A DNA stretch of 51,654 nucleotides from Prosthecobacter sp. (GCF_020439865.1 NZ_JAGRPF010000094.1:1-51654); one strand, 5' to 3'; shown: positions 1 to 8,732, numbered from the stretch's first letter. Notes: generated by a model from the sequence alone, not told the origin. Program-made: numbers and translations.

Positions 1-171
1 GTTCTCGCCAAAGAGAACCTGTCCGGCATCCGCCGCCTCGCGAATCGCCTCGACCGGAAAGGTCTTCGACACGGCCAGCAGGTCCACGGAGGCAGGATCG
101 CGACCGCTGCGCGCGGCGGCGGCGTTCATGCGTTCGCGGATGGCCTGGAGTCGGGCGTGGATGTCGTTCAT
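1..171 (-). CDS. YggS/PLPBP-family pyridoxal phosphate protein, partial (N-terminus)
   Basis: The first 57 codons of a gene read leftward and run off the window edge. The translation begins MNDIHARLQAIRERM and continues to LLAVSKTFPVEAIREA and FGEN. This is the N-terminal signature of the YggS/PROSC family, in which the lysine of the VSK motif binds pyridoxal 5'-phosphate. Family members are cytoplasmic and keep PLP and amino-acid pools in balance; they are not classical enzymes. The start is the ATG at 171. It is divergent from the Gfo/Idh gene, with about 75 bases between them. The family call is firm for so short a fragment, but the C-terminal part cannot be checked. Confidence 0.85.
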   Translation of the reverse strand, partial: MNDIHARLQAIRERMNAAAARSGRDPASVDLLAVSKTFPVEAIREAADAGQVLFGEN

Positions 172-245
172 GCTTTGTTGAATGGAGAAAACGGAAGATG
201 CGCCGTCTGCGCAACGTTTTTTCGTGCTCAACCATTCCATCCCAC

Positions 246-1562
246 ATGCAATCACGCCGCCATTTCATCCGCCAGTCCGCCGCCACGCTGTTCGCCGCCC
301 CCTGGGTCACCACCGGTCTGCGGGCCGCCTCACCGAACGGCAAACTGCGCCACGCGGGCTTTGGAGCGAGCGGCATGAGTTTTGGCGACATGACCACCAT
401 GGCCAATCATCCGATGTGGGAGCTCGTCGCCGTGTGCGACGTGGACACGCGCAACTTCAAAAGGGTGCAGGAGAAGTGGCCTGACGTGAAGGTCTATCAG
501 GACTGGCGCGTGATGCTCGACAAGGAAGCGAACAACATCGACAGTGTGAACGTTTCCACGCCCGACCACATGCACGGGATCATGGGCATCTCGGCGATGA
601 ACCTTGGGAAGCATCTCTACGGCCAGAAGCCGCTGGCGCAGAACCTGTGGGAGTGCCGCCAGCTCGTCGAGCGCGCACGCGCGAAGGGCGTGATGACGCA
701 AATGGGCATTCAGGTTTCCTCGGACTTCTCCGAGCGCCTCGCTGTGGAACTCATTCACCTGGGTGCCATCGGCAAGGTCAAGGAAGCCCACACCTTCTCG
801 CACAAGAAATGGGGCGACATGGAACTGCGTCCGCAGAAGAGCGATCCAATTCCTGCGGAACTCGACTGGGACGGCTGGCTCGGTGTTGCCTCCGAGCGCA
901 GCTACATTCAGGGCTACGATCACCCGGGCAACTGGCGTAAGCGTCGTGACTTCGGCACCGGCACGCTCGGAGATATGGGCTGCCACATGTTCAGCGGCTG
1001 GTTCCGCTCGCTCGGCCTCGCCGCTCCGATCTCCGTGAAGTCCTCCGGCCCTGCGCCGAACAAGGACAACTGGGCCACCAATGCCGTCGTTGAATACACT
1101 TTCCTCGGCACCCAATACACTTACGGAGAGAGCATCAAGGTCACCTGGACCGACGGAGATGCGCGTCCGCCCGCCGAAGTGATGGCGCTCACCGGCGAAA
1201 CCAAGTTCCCGCAGCAGGGCACGATCTACCTAGGCACCGACGGTGTCCTGCTGCACCCGCACGGTTCCACGCCGATGCTCTTCCCGCGAGACAAGTTCAC
1301 GGGCTACAAGTATCCGAAACTCGAACCTCGCGAGCATCGCGCCGACTTCATCGACTGCTGCCTCCGCGGTGGCGACCAGAAGCCTTCCGCCAACTTCGAC
1401 TACGCAGGACCGCTCACCGAGGCTGTGCTGCTCGGCTGCCTCGCCAGCGTCTTCCCGAATGAGCAACTCACCTGGGACGCTCCCAGCTTGAAGATCCCAA
1501 ACAACGCCGAAGCCGACAAACTGGTGCGCCGCGAGTACCGCAAAGGCTGGGAGATTGTGTAG
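246..1562 (+). CDS. Gfo/Idh/MocA-family oxidoreductase, Tat-exported
   Basis: A 438-residue NAD(P)-dependent oxidoreductase-type protein. I start it at the ATG at 246 rather than the in-frame ATG at 198, because a twin-arginine leader (SRRHFIRQS then a hydrophobic run to about residue 28) then sits at the N-terminus. An N-terminal Rossmann segment (GFGASGM near residue 40) follows. The family's EKP motif appears as GQKPLA, with the likely catalytic lysine near residue 128. The C-terminal alpha/beta domain follows. Exported Gfo/Idh proteins of this type are very common in Verrucomicrobiota and Planctomycetota and often act on sugars or inositols. The substrate cannot be read from sequence. The gene stands alone and converges on rodA. 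Confidence 0.85.
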   Translation: MQSRRHFIRQSAATLFAAPWVTTGLRAASPNGKLRHAGFGASGMSFGDMTTMANHPMWELVAVCDVDTRNFKRVQEKWPDVKVYQDWRVMLDKEANNIDSVNVSTPDHMHGIMGISAMNLGKHLYGQKPLAQNLWECRQLVERARAKGVMTQMGIQVSSDFSERLAVELIHLGAIGKVKEAHTFSHKKWGDMELRPQKSDPIPAELDWDGWLGVASERSYIQGYDHPGNWRKRRDFGTGTLGDMGCHMFSGWFRSLGLAAPISVKSSGPAPNKDNWATNAVVEYTFLGTQYTYGESIKVTWTDGDARPPAEVMALTGETKFPQQGTIYLGTDGVLLHPHGSTPMLFPRDKFTGYKYPKLEPREHRADFIDCCLRGGDQKPSANFDYAGPLTEAVLLGCLASVFPNEQLTWDAPSLKIPNNAEADKLVRREYRKGWEIV

Positions 1563-1573
1563 GACCGTTTACG

Positions 1574-1599
1574 GGGTGGGCGGCTAACGCCGTCCATCC
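1574..1599. terminator. Hairpin between convergent Gfo/Idh and rodA genes
   Basis: An 11-base-pair stem (GGGTGGGCGGC with GCCGTCCATCC, including two G-T pairs) closes a four-base TAAC loop. It lies in the 43-base gap between two convergent stop codons. There is no T-tract on either side, so it is only a candidate bidirectional terminator or 3'-end stabiliser. Confidence 0.45.
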
Positions 1600-1605
1600 T
1601 GAAAC

Positions 1606-2808
1606 TTATTCCTCATCGTCGTCATCACGCACGGAGTTCACCGGACGTTTCTTCTTCACGGAGGAAATGTTCCGGTGCACCCAGACGCTCTGAACCATTC
1701 CCATCAGGAAAAGTGTGACGACGACGAAGGTGCCGCCGTAGCTGATGAAGGGCATCGGAAGGCCGATGACCGGCAGCATCACGAGGTTCATCCCGGCATT
1801 CTGGAAGGTGTGTACAAAAAACATCGCCACAACGCCGACGACGATGAGACGGCCGAGTTGGTCACGCGCGCAGAATGCGACAAACACGCTCTGCAGCAGC
1901 AGCAGCGCCATGCCTGAGAGCAGCAGCACCGAACCACGAAAACCAAACTCCTCGGCGATGACCCCGAAGATGAAGTCATTGATGGACTCATGAGGGAAGA
2001 AGGTGCGGTGAATGGAGGCCTGGTCGGGCACTTTTTTGGACTCAGGCCCCTTCCCTTCCAATCCCCCGGTGGCAACGGCGATCTGCAGATGCTTGGCCAC
2101 CCAGCCTTCGTTTTGAAGGTCCACCTTGTCCAACTGGTTGGTGGCCATGTACCAGGTCGAGTTGATACGTGCCTGCTGGTAGGGCTTGAGCGCAAACACA
2201 TAGACCAGCGGAACGACGCTGACGACGGCGAGAAGCATGGTGATCAGGTAACGAAATGGAATGCTACCCACGAGCATCATCGAGAGAAACACCGGGCCCC
2301 AGACGAGACCGGAGCCCAAGTCCTCCTTGATGACCATCAGGGCCGGCACGCCGGCAATCGCTCCGGCAGCGATGATACGCAGCCAGGGGCGGCGGAACAC
2401 CGGAAGCATTCGCGGCAGTTCACCAAAGATCACCGCCAGAATGAGAATACCGGACATGATGGCGAACTGCGAGGGCTGCACCATCATGCCGCCCACACGA
2501 ATCCACGCCTTGTTGCCGCCGATTTCCACACCGATGGCAAGCACCGCCACGAGACCGCCGATACCGGCAAGATACATGGGCACACAGGCCCAGCGCACCC
2601 ATTTGTAGTCCAGCAACGATGCCGCAAAGAAGAATGGCAGACCGATCATCACCCAGCGGATTTGGTCGCGCCACTTGAACGCAAACTCAGCTTCATCCTT
2701 GTAGGAGGATGCATTGAAAATGGCATAGACGCCGAAGACAATGAGCCCTGTGATGTTGAGCACCAGCAGCCAATTCATGCCGAGGAATTTCTTGAAAAGC
2801 GGTGTCAT
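1606..2808 (-). CDS. rodA: Rod shape-determining peptidoglycan polymerase RodA (SEDS family)
   Basis: A 400-residue polytopic membrane protein of the FtsW/RodA/SpoVE (SEDS) family, which polymerises lipid II glycan strands during cell elongation with a partner class B PBP. Many hydrophobic segments span the chain. The diagnostic stretch FFPHESINDFIFGVIAEEFG (near residues 270-290) carries the SEDS aspartate within NDF, and PFISYGGT lies near the C-terminus. The tail is charged and acidic (DDDDEE). Length is usual for RodA. It lies 18 bases downstream of the OppF-like ATPase gene on the same strand, so the two are probably co-transcribed. No mreBCD or PBP2 gene is in view. FtsW is possible, but the length and C-terminus favour RodA. 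Confidence 0.85.
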   Translation of the reverse strand: MTPLFKKFLGMNWLLVLNITGLIVFGVYAIFNASSYKDEAEFAFKWRDQIRWVMIGLPFFFAASLLDYKWVRWACVPMYLAGIGGLVAVLAIGVEIGGNKAWIRVGGMMVQPSQFAIMSGILILAVIFGELPRMLPVFRRPWLRIIAAGAIAGVPALMVIKEDLGSGLVWGPVFLSMMLVGSIPFRYLITMLLAVVSVVPLVYVFALKPYQQARINSTWYMATNQLDKVDLQNEGWVAKHLQIAVATGGLEGKGPESKKVPDQASIHRTFFPHESINDFIFGVIAEEFGFRGSVLLLSGMALLLLQSVFVAFCARDQLGRLIVVGVVAMFFVHTFQNAGMNLVMLPVIGLPMPFISYGGTFVVVTLFLMGMVQSVWVHRNISSVKKKRPVNSVRDDDDEE

Positions 2809-2826
2809 GGAACGTGAAAACGAAGG

Positions 2827-3615
2827 TCAGTCGAGGTGCGGCACGGCATCGAGCAGCTTCTGGGTGTAATCGTGGCGCGGATTCTCGCAGATTTCGTCCG
2901 CGTCGCCCTGCTCGACAACTTTGCCATGATGCATGACGACGATGCGGTCGCTCATGTGACGCACCACGGCGAGATCGTGGGCGATGAACAGCAGCGTGAG
3001 CTGGAATTCCTCCTGCAGATCTTTGAGGAGGTTTAAAATCTGCGCCTGAACGCTGACATCCAGCGCACTCACCGGCTCGTCGCAGATGAGAAATTTCGGC
3101 CGCACAGCCAGCGAGCGCGCGATACCGATGCGTTGCCGCTGCCCCCCGCTGAATTCGTGCGGATAGCGCTGCAATGCATCCGCCGGCAGGCCCACTTTTT
3201 TGAGCAACTCTGCGGACACTTCTCGACGTTCTTCACGCGACTTCTCCTTGAAGTGAATCTGCAGCGGCTCGCCAAGAATCGACTCCACTGTCATGCGAGG
3301 GTTCAGGGAACCGATGGGATCCTGAAACACCATCTGCATTTCTTTGCGCAACGGACGGAACTCATTCTCCTCCATCTTCAGCAAATCCTGGTCACGATAG
3401 TGAACGCTGCCTCCCGTGACCGGAGTCAGCTTGAGAAGCGCCCGTGCCACGGTGGATTTGCCGCTGCCGCTCTCTCCAACCAGACCGACGGTGCTGCCTT
3501 CGGCGACGTCGAAGCTGACCTTGTCCACCGCCTTGATCACATCACCGGCACGACCAAACCAGCCCCCGCGGACGGGAAAGTGGATTTTGAGGTCTTGAAC
3601 GCGAAGCAGCGACAT
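2827..3615 (-). CDS. Oligopeptide/dipeptide ABC transporter ATP-binding protein (OppF/DppF type)
   Basis: A 262-residue ABC ATPase, starting at the ATG at 3615 (MSLLRVQDLKIHFPV). A start at 3693 would add a non-conserved extension. Walker A is GESGSGKST, the signature is FSGGQRQRIGIARSLA, and Walker B is FLICDEPVSALD, followed by the switch histidine in FIAHDLAVV. The early FPVRGGWFGR segment and the C-terminal EQGDADEICENP-type ending are typical of OppF/DppF, the second ATPase of peptide importers. No permease, OppD or binding protein is nearby, so its transporter partners must lie elsewhere. It sits head-to-head with the kinase gene and leads into rodA. Confidence 0.85.
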   Translation of the reverse strand: MSLLRVQDLKIHFPVRGGWFGRAGDVIKAVDKVSFDVAEGSTVGLVGESGSGKSTVARALLKLTPVTGGSVHYRDQDLLKMEENEFRPLRKEMQMVFQDPIGSLNPRMTVESILGEPLQIHFKEKSREERREVSAELLKKVGLPADALQRYPHEFSGGQRQRIGIARSLAVRPKFLICDEPVSALDVSVQAQILNLLKDLQEEFQLTLLFIAHDLAVVRHMSDRIVVMHHGKVVEQGDADEICENPRHDYTQKLLDAVPHLD

Positions 3616-3673
3616 CGTGGAAAGCACGAATTTTAGCACAGGTGGTGAAACGTGCGAAAGTTTCATTGCGCGA

Positions 3674-6157
3674 ATGACTGAAAGTGTCAGCATTCGCCCC
3701 CAGATGAACGAACGCTATGAATTACTCGCCCCGATCGCCGAGGGAGGTCTGGGTACTGTTTTCAAGGCACGGGACAGGCAGCTGGGACGGGAAGTCGCCC
3801 TGAAGCGCATCCGGGCCGACAAAGCGGGTGACTATGGTTCCGCCGTGGAGTCCCTGATCCGCGAGGCGCAGCAGCAGTCACTCCTGCAGCACCCGAACAT
3901 CGTCACCGTGCATGATGCCGGAGTGGATGACGACGGCGGGTTCATTGTCATGGAACTGGTCAAAGGCGAGGCGCTGGAGGACATCATTATGCGCGGTGCC
4001 CTGACGGCGGAGGATTTCGATTCTCTGGTCCGGCAGACGCTGGGCGGCATGATCGCCGCGCACGAGCAAGGAATCATCCACCTCGACCTGAAACCTGGGA
4101 ACATCATGATCACCTGGCTGCCGAGCGGAGGCTTTCAGGTCAAGATCCTCGACTTCGGTCTGGCAAAGACCGCCAACCAACCGGTGCAGCAGGACACCGA
4201 CTCCCAAGGCGCACTCCTTGGCTCGGTGCACTTCATGGCTCCGGAGCAGTTTGAACGCGCCGACGTCGATGTGCGGACGGACATCTATGCCTTGGGCTGC
4301 ATCTTCTATTATGCACTGACGCAGAAATACCCCTTCAGCGGGGACACGATGCCGCAGGTCATGGTGGCCCATTTGTATCATCGCACCAAGCCGCTCGCCC
4401 CTCTGCGTCCTGATCTTCCGACGCACACCGTTCAATGGGTCGAATGGCTCATCAACCGTGTCCCAGCCAACCGTCCGGCCTCTGTGGCCGAGGCGCTGAA
4501 GGTTTACGAGGAAGGTGCGCCCCGGGGAGGCGCGGCCCCGGTTGCCGTCGTGGTCGAAGAAGCTCCTCAAACACCGAATCGTGCAATGACCGGCCCGATC
4601 GACGTCGGCACCAAAAAACTCATCACCAGCGCACCCGCCGGAACGACCTCCACACGTCTTGTCACCGGTGGTGGAGGCTCGCTCCCTGCCGTTCCTTCGC
4701 GGCCGGCCAAACCCGGGTTCCCCAAATGGGCCGCAGTGACCATTCCCTTTCTGGTCGTCCTCATTGGAGGATTTGCGGTGAAACGGTTTATCGAGCGCTC
4801 GCATGAGGCCGGACGCCAGCAGCGCTTTGCCGAAATCGCCGGTGCTGAACACGCCCAGGTGACGGATCTCGACATGCGCCTCCTGTTTGACTATCTCGAG
4901 AATCCCAAGACCACCGCGGCTGCTGCCCAGGCGCTCAGCCAGGTCGAAGGCGGTGACTACATCGACGCGATGCTCGTGCAGCATCTGGACGGAGCGAAGC
5001 ACCCCATGGCCCGGGCCAATCTCGTCAAGGTCATCGGACTGCGCGGAATCGGCGGCACCTTTGCCCAGATTCTTCCGCTGGTGAAGGATGCGGACTCCAA
5101 CGTGCGCCGTGCAGCGTGGACTGCGCTCGGGATAGTCGCAGGTCAGCAAGATTTGCCCAAATTGCTGGCCCAACTCCACGAAGTGCCTGCTAAGGAGGCT
5201 GACTTCGCAGAACAGGCCGCGGTGTCCGCCATTCAGACTCAGGGTGATCGTGATGCAGCCGTGGCCCCGGTCATTGCCGCCTATCGCAACGACAAGAGCA
5301 GCGAATCTGACCGGGCGCTCTTCCTCCACATCCTCGGCCGCGTCGCCGGAGCAGAATCGCTCAAGGTGATTCTCGAGGCCATCGCTGATCCGGATGTAGG
5401 TGTCCGCAGGGCTGCGCTCACCGCAGTCGCTCAATGGCCTGCATGTGATCCCCTGCCAGCCCTGACATCTCGCCTGCCGCGTGAGACGGACCCCGCCAGC
5501 CGCCTGCTGCTGCTGAACGCGGCCACGCAGCTTTGCTCGCAGTCCGGCACGCTGCCGCAGGCTGAGATCTTTGCGCAGGCAAAGCGCCTTCATGAAGCAG
5601 GCAAGGATGTGCGTGAAAAGGATCTCGCGCTCGCCGCCATCAGCCGAATCACCGATCCTGCTGCGGCGGCCTTTTTTGATGCACTCGCAGTGAGCGAACC
5701 TCAGCGCAAGGCGCAGGCTGAGGCGATCAGCAAGAGCATCAACGCCACCTTGGCCCGCGTTACCACAGTAGCCGACAACACGACGGCCTCTGCCGACAAG
5801 GCCGACTATCCCAAACTCGGTGGCATGGACCTCATGGCCGGTATTCTGGTGAACTGGCTCGACGAAGGCGACTGGGCGGCGTGGTTCCTCAAATTCGAAC
5901 AGCCAGGAACGTATGAAATCGCGGTGCGTCAGGCGTCTGCTTCGCAACGGGAAGGTGCCTACGAAGTGGTCCTCGCCGGACAGAAACTGCGCGCAAGCGT
6001 GGTGCGCACCGGCAGTGCCCAGGAATTCAAATCATGCATTCTCGGCAACGTCGAAATCAAACAGCCCGGCATCTACCGTCTGCGAGTCGACGCAGTCGAT
6101 ATTCCCGAACGTGAGCAGCTTTTCCGCCTCAAGGCGATCGAACTGGTCAGGAAGTAA
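3674..6157 (+). CDS. Membrane Ser/Thr protein kinase with HEAT repeats and C-terminal beta-sandwich domain
   Basis: About 827 residues. The kinase domain is at about 15-285: glycine loop EGGLGTVF, VALK lysine near 44, catalytic loop HLDLKPGN (Asp near 138), DFG near 160 and APE near 190. The usual HRD arginine is leucine. A Pro/Thr-rich linker leads to one membrane helix at about 352-370. A HEAT/PBS-like alpha-repeat region follows at about 410-690 (repeats such as DADSNVRRAAWTALG and DPDVGVRRAALTAVAQW). The last 110 residues look like a CBM6-like beta-sandwich (GTYEIAVRQAS ... GIYRLRVDAVDI). The repeats and sandwich are probably outside the membrane. The start is uncertain: ATGs at 3617, 3674 and 3704 are all in frame, and none has a ribosome-binding site. 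The ligand is unknown. Confidence 0.85.
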   Translation: MTESVSIRPQMNERYELLAPIAEGGLGTVFKARDRQLGREVALKRIRADKAGDYGSAVESLIREAQQQSLLQHPNIVTVHDAGVDDDGGFIVMELVKGEALEDIIMRGALTAEDFDSLVRQTLGGMIAAHEQGIIHLDLKPGNIMITWLPSGGFQVKILDFGLAKTANQPVQQDTDSQGALLGSVHFMAPEQFERADVDVRTDIYALGCIFYYALTQKYPFSGDTMPQVMVAHLYHRTKPLAPLRPDLPTHTVQWVEWLINRVPANRPASVAEALKVYEEGAPRGGAAPVAVVVEEAPQTPNRAMTGPIDVGTKKLITSAPAGTTSTRLVTGGGGSLPAVPSRPAKPGFPKWAAVTIPFLVVLIGGFAVKRFIERSHEAGRQQRFAEIAGAEHAQVTDLDMRLLFDYLENPKTTAAAAQALSQVEGGDYIDAMLVQHLDGAKHPMARANLVKVIGLRGIGGTFAQILPLVKDADSNVRRAAWTALGIVAGQQDLPKLLAQLHEVPAKEADFAEQAAVSAIQTQGDRDAAVAPVIAAYRNDKSSESDRALFLHILGRVAGAESLKVILEAIADPDVGVRRAALTAVAQWPACDPLPALTSRLPRETDPASRLLLLNAATQLCSQSGTLPQAEIFAQAKRLHEAGKDVREKDLALAAISRITDPAAAAFFDALAVSEPQRKAQAEAISKSINATLARVTTVADNTTASADKADYPKLGGMDLMAGILVNWLDEGDWAAWFLKFEQPGTYEIAVRQASASQREGAYEVVLAGQKLRASVVRTGSAQEFKSCILGNVEIKQPGIYRLRVDAVDIPEREQLFRLKAIELVRK

Positions 6158-6233
6158 CCGGCCCGGCTGGTGAAAGCTTCTTGCGATCAGACAGCGCACC
6201 TCCATCATGGCTGCTCTCCTATTGTCCCTTCCG

Positions 6234-6932
6234 ATGCGAGCCAACCTCAAACTTCTCCTTTCCGGCCCGGCGCTGTTCGCCCTCTGCTCCTGCGGCATGA
6301 TTCAGGCCATTTCGCCTGATTTTAAGATGCCAAAAATCCCGCTGCCGAAGTTGCGTATGCCCAGCATGAGCACCGTGGCCAAATACATTCCCGGCATGCC
6401 TGATCGGGACAAAGTGGATTCGGACGATCCCACCGTTCCCTTCAACTCGCGCGGCACGATCGGTTTCGGCCATACGATCAGGCTGGAAGTTTATGAAGGA
6501 GCGCGCAGCCCGGATCGGATCTATAGCGGCATTACCATGGTCAACACCGAAGGGCTCCTGCCTCTGGGAGAAGCAGGAACGGCCCGTGTCGGCGGCCAGC
6601 ACCTGCCTCAGGTCGCGGAGGCCATCGCCACCGTCTTTCGTCTGGCGGGACGCAACACCCGGCCCATCACGGTGCAGATTATCTCCGTGGAAAACACCCC
6701 GGTCATCTCCATCAACGGTGATGTGCGCGAAGCCGAGTTTATTCCCGCCTTTGAAGACATGACCGTGCAGCAGGCCGTGACCGTCACCGGCGGACGCAAG
6801 CAAGGTTCCACTTCGCGCGGCATTTACATCTCCCGCGAGGGGCAGCGCAGCTTCTTCCGCTCGATCGAAGCTGCCGATCAAAAGTGGTCGCCACGCGCCG
6901 GCGACATCATCACATTGTCTCCAGACATCTGA
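6234..6932 (+). CDS. Polysaccharide biosynthesis/export lipoprotein (Wza-like)
   Basis: About 232 residues from the ATG at 6234; an ATG at 6207 is also in frame. The N-terminus is a lipoprotein-type signal ending in LFALCSC. The PES-type polysaccharide export domain follows (TIGFGHTIRLEVYEG ... LPLGEAGTARVGG), then an SLBB-like beta-grasp segment (ENTPVISINGDVREAEFIPA). Proteins like Wza form outer-membrane channels for exopolysaccharide. This one is shorter than Wza (about 380 residues), so a full octameric pore is not certain. No other export genes flank it. It follows the membrane kinase by about 75 bases and may share its transcript. Confidence 0.75.
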   Translation: MRANLKLLLSGPALFALCSCGMIQAISPDFKMPKIPLPKLRMPSMSTVAKYIPGMPDRDKVDSDDPTVPFNSRGTIGFGHTIRLEVYEGARSPDRIYSGITMVNTEGLLPLGEAGTARVGGQHLPQVAEAIATVFRLAGRNTRPITVQIISVENTPVISINGDVREAEFIPAFEDMTVQQAVTVTGGRKQGSTSRGIYISREGQRSFFRSIEAADQKWSPRAGDIITLSPDI

Positions 6933-6942
6933 TTTCCCTGCC

Positions 6943-7422
6943 ATGCTCGAATACACCGGTTCCGGTCCCGCTGCCGCACAGAGCCCCCTCTCTTCCCTGT
7001 TTCAAACCGCCGCCATCCTCCGCATCGGCACAGGTCTCGTGCTCATGATGCGCTACGGCATCAGTGCCGTGGAGCATGCCTACCAGTTCTTTTGGAATGA
7101 GCAGCCTTGGGCTTGGGTGCCTGCGTTTCATGAAGCGGGCATGCCCTACGCGCACCTTCTCGCCCCCTTTGTCGCAATCCTTATCGTCGGAGTTGCGCTC
7201 AGCTGGGTTCTCGGCTTCCTGACGCGCCTGTTTGCCTTTCTTTTCCTGCCCGTTGTCATCACCACCCTCGTCGTGCTGCAGAACGCCGGCTCCCCCAGGG
7301 TGGAGGCCGCCTGGCTCTACCTCATCATCACTGTGACACTGCTGCTGTTCGGTTCGGGCTCCGTATCGGTCGATCAACTCTTCCGGCTCGGCCAGGGCGG
7401 GCGGAAAAAACATCGCCTCTGA
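6943..7422 (+). CDS. DoxX-family membrane protein
   Basis: A 159-residue protein with four predicted membrane helices (segments such as AAILRIGTGLVLMMRYG, LLAPFVAILIVGVALSWVLG, LFAFLFLPVVITTLVVL and WLYLIITVTLLLFG). The arrangement and the GFLTR turn fit the DoxX/SURF4-like family, whose members are linked to thiol redox and oxidative-stress responses in some bacteria. The stop codon overlaps the ruvC start in a TGATG junction, so the two are translationally coupled. The start is 10 bases after the export lipoprotein. Specific function is unknown. Confidence 0.7.
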   Translation: MLEYTGSGPAAAQSPLSSLFQTAAILRIGTGLVLMMRYGISAVEHAYQFFWNEQPWAWVPAFHEAGMPYAHLLAPFVAILIVGVALSWVLGFLTRLFAFLFLPVVITTLVVLQNAGSPRVEAAWLYLIITVTLLLFGSGSVSVDQLFRLGQGGRKKHRL

Positions 7423-7976
7423 TGGCCCGCATTCTCCGCAGCGCCGACGAGTCACCTGCCTCGAATGCGGTCGAACGCGTTCTCGCCATCGACCCCGCAC
7501 TGCGCAAAACCGGCTGGGCCGTCGTCGAAAATGCGAGCGGCCAACTGCGGGCGGTTGAATGGGGCGTCATTCACAACAAACCCGCCTTGCTTCCCTCCGG
7601 ATGCCTCGTCGCCATCCGTGCCGGGCTGAACGATGTCATCACCCGGCATGCGCCGACCGTGTGCGCCATTGAGTCAACGATCTTCGTGCAGAGCTACAAA
7701 ACCGCCATTGTGCTCGGCACCGCACGCGGCGCCTGCCTGATCGCCGCCGCAGAACACGGCCTGCCCATTTACGAATATGCCCCTCGTGAGATCAAACAGG
7801 CCGCCGTCGGGCGTGGAGCCGCTCAAAAGGAGCAGGTGGCCTTCATGATCCGCGCCCAGTTGCGTCTGCGTGAGACGCCGGAGGCCGATGCCGCCGACGC
7901 GCTCGCCACTGCCATTACTCATTTCCAGAACAGCGCCGCCGCGCGTGCGACGGAGCGTGAGGCACGACGGGTATAG
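7422..7976 (+). CDS. ruvC: Crossover junction endodeoxyribonuclease RuvC
   Basis: A 184-residue Holliday-junction resolvase. The RNase H-like acidic residues are present: Asp24 in LAIDPALRKTGWAVV, Glu84 in CAIESTIF, and Asp156/Asp159 in EADAADALATAITH. The RuvC-specific segment YAPREIKQAAVGRGAAQKEQV is also intact. It resolves four-way junctions with RuvAB during recombinational repair in the cytoplasm. About 16 residues precede the usual start of RuvC. The ATG at 7422 overlaps the doxX stop; a later internal start is possible but less economical. ruvA and ruvB are not nearby. Confidence 0.9.
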   Translation: MARILRSADESPASNAVERVLAIDPALRKTGWAVVENASGQLRAVEWGVIHNKPALLPSGCLVAIRAGLNDVITRHAPTVCAIESTIFVQSYKTAIVLGTARGACLIAAAEHGLPIYEYAPREIKQAAVGRGAAQKEQVAFMIRAQLRLRETPEADAADALATAITHFQNSAAARATEREARRV

Positions 7977-7982
7977 TCCGGC

Positions 7983-8558
7983 TCAGGCGCGCTTTTTCTT
8001 CTTCGCAGGCGGTGCGCTGTGGCCGTTCGAACCGTTGAGCTTCAGCTTTCCGTTTTTGGCATCACGCTCCACCTTTTCCAGCTTGCGCAGCAGCTTCGGC
8101 CACTGCTTTTCATCCACGATGAACCCCACACAGCGGTCTGTGCCACAGCGGCAGGGATGCTCGTCCCAGGTGTCCACGTCGAAGCCGTAGTTATAGGTCA
8201 GTTCTTCGCCCGCCTTGATGTCGCGCAGGGAGTAAATCCAGATGCGACCGCGGATGATGAAAGCCTCGCAGTTGGGATCACACGAATGATTGATGTAGCG
8301 CGCGGGGTTGCGCCCCTTGGCCCCGTCGATGTCATAGCGCTGGTTCAGCGTGAACACGTAAACAGCCGCGCAGCCGGTTTTTTTCGACTTGTCGATCAGA
8401 GCGTCACCTCGCCGCGCTGACTCTGCCTTGGTGATCTTTTCCCCCGTGTACTCGATGATGGGCACATCGTTGGGAATGTCACAGCGGGCGAAGATGCCTC
8501 GGTTGTGGATGGAGGAGGAGCGTACGGTCCAGTAACGTTTCGTGGGGGCTTGGGGCAT
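7983..8558 (-). CDS. SET-domain protein (putative protein-lysine methyltransferase)
   Basis: About 191 residues from the ATG at 8558; an ATG at 8591 adds 11 residues. All core SET motifs can be seen: RGIFARCDIPNDVPIIEYTGE (first strand region), ARYINHSCDPNCEA (SAM/pseudoknot motif) and GEELTYNYGFD with the catalytic tyrosine. A post-SET cysteine motif follows (HPCRCGTDRCVGFIV). The C-terminus is lysine-rich (APPAKKKKRA), possibly nucleic-acid binding. SET proteins use S-adenosylmethionine to methylate lysines. Free-standing bacterial examples are known in Chlamydiae and related phyla, with histone-like or ribosomal proteins as reported substrates. The gene converges on ruvC with six bases between stops. 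The substrate here is unknown. Confidence 0.85.
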   Translation of the reverse strand: MPQAPTKRYWTVRSSSIHNRGIFARCDIPNDVPIIEYTGEKITKAESARRGDALIDKSKKTGCAAVYVFTLNQRYDIDGAKGRNPARYINHSCDPNCEAFIIRGRIWIYSLRDIKAGEELTYNYGFDVDTWDEHPCRCGTDRCVGFIVDEKQWPKLLRKLEKVERDAKNGKLKLNGSNGHSAPPAKKKKRA

Positions 8559-8732
8559 GAGGAGAAGCTGACTGCAAAAAAGGGAGCGCATGAAGTGTGC
8601 CGGGTGCCACCAATGTCAAGGAACGAGGGCCATTGTTTCGCTGTAGCGTCCTCCGGTGCGAGAACACCACTTTCCGGTTGCCGCTGCGTCCCCCGGTGCC
8701 TTATTGCGCGCCCTTCAACCGCCCGTCCTCTC

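Noticed and set aside
3878..5947. 689-codon open frame on the minus strand opposite the Ser/Thr kinase
   Set aside because: It is antisense to a gene with clear kinase motifs, shows no family pattern and is the expected shadow of high-GC third-position bias.
8505..8732. Extended N-terminus of the PpiD-like protein
   Set aside because: It overlaps the start of the divergent SET gene and would bury the membrane anchor behind a non-conserved stretch.
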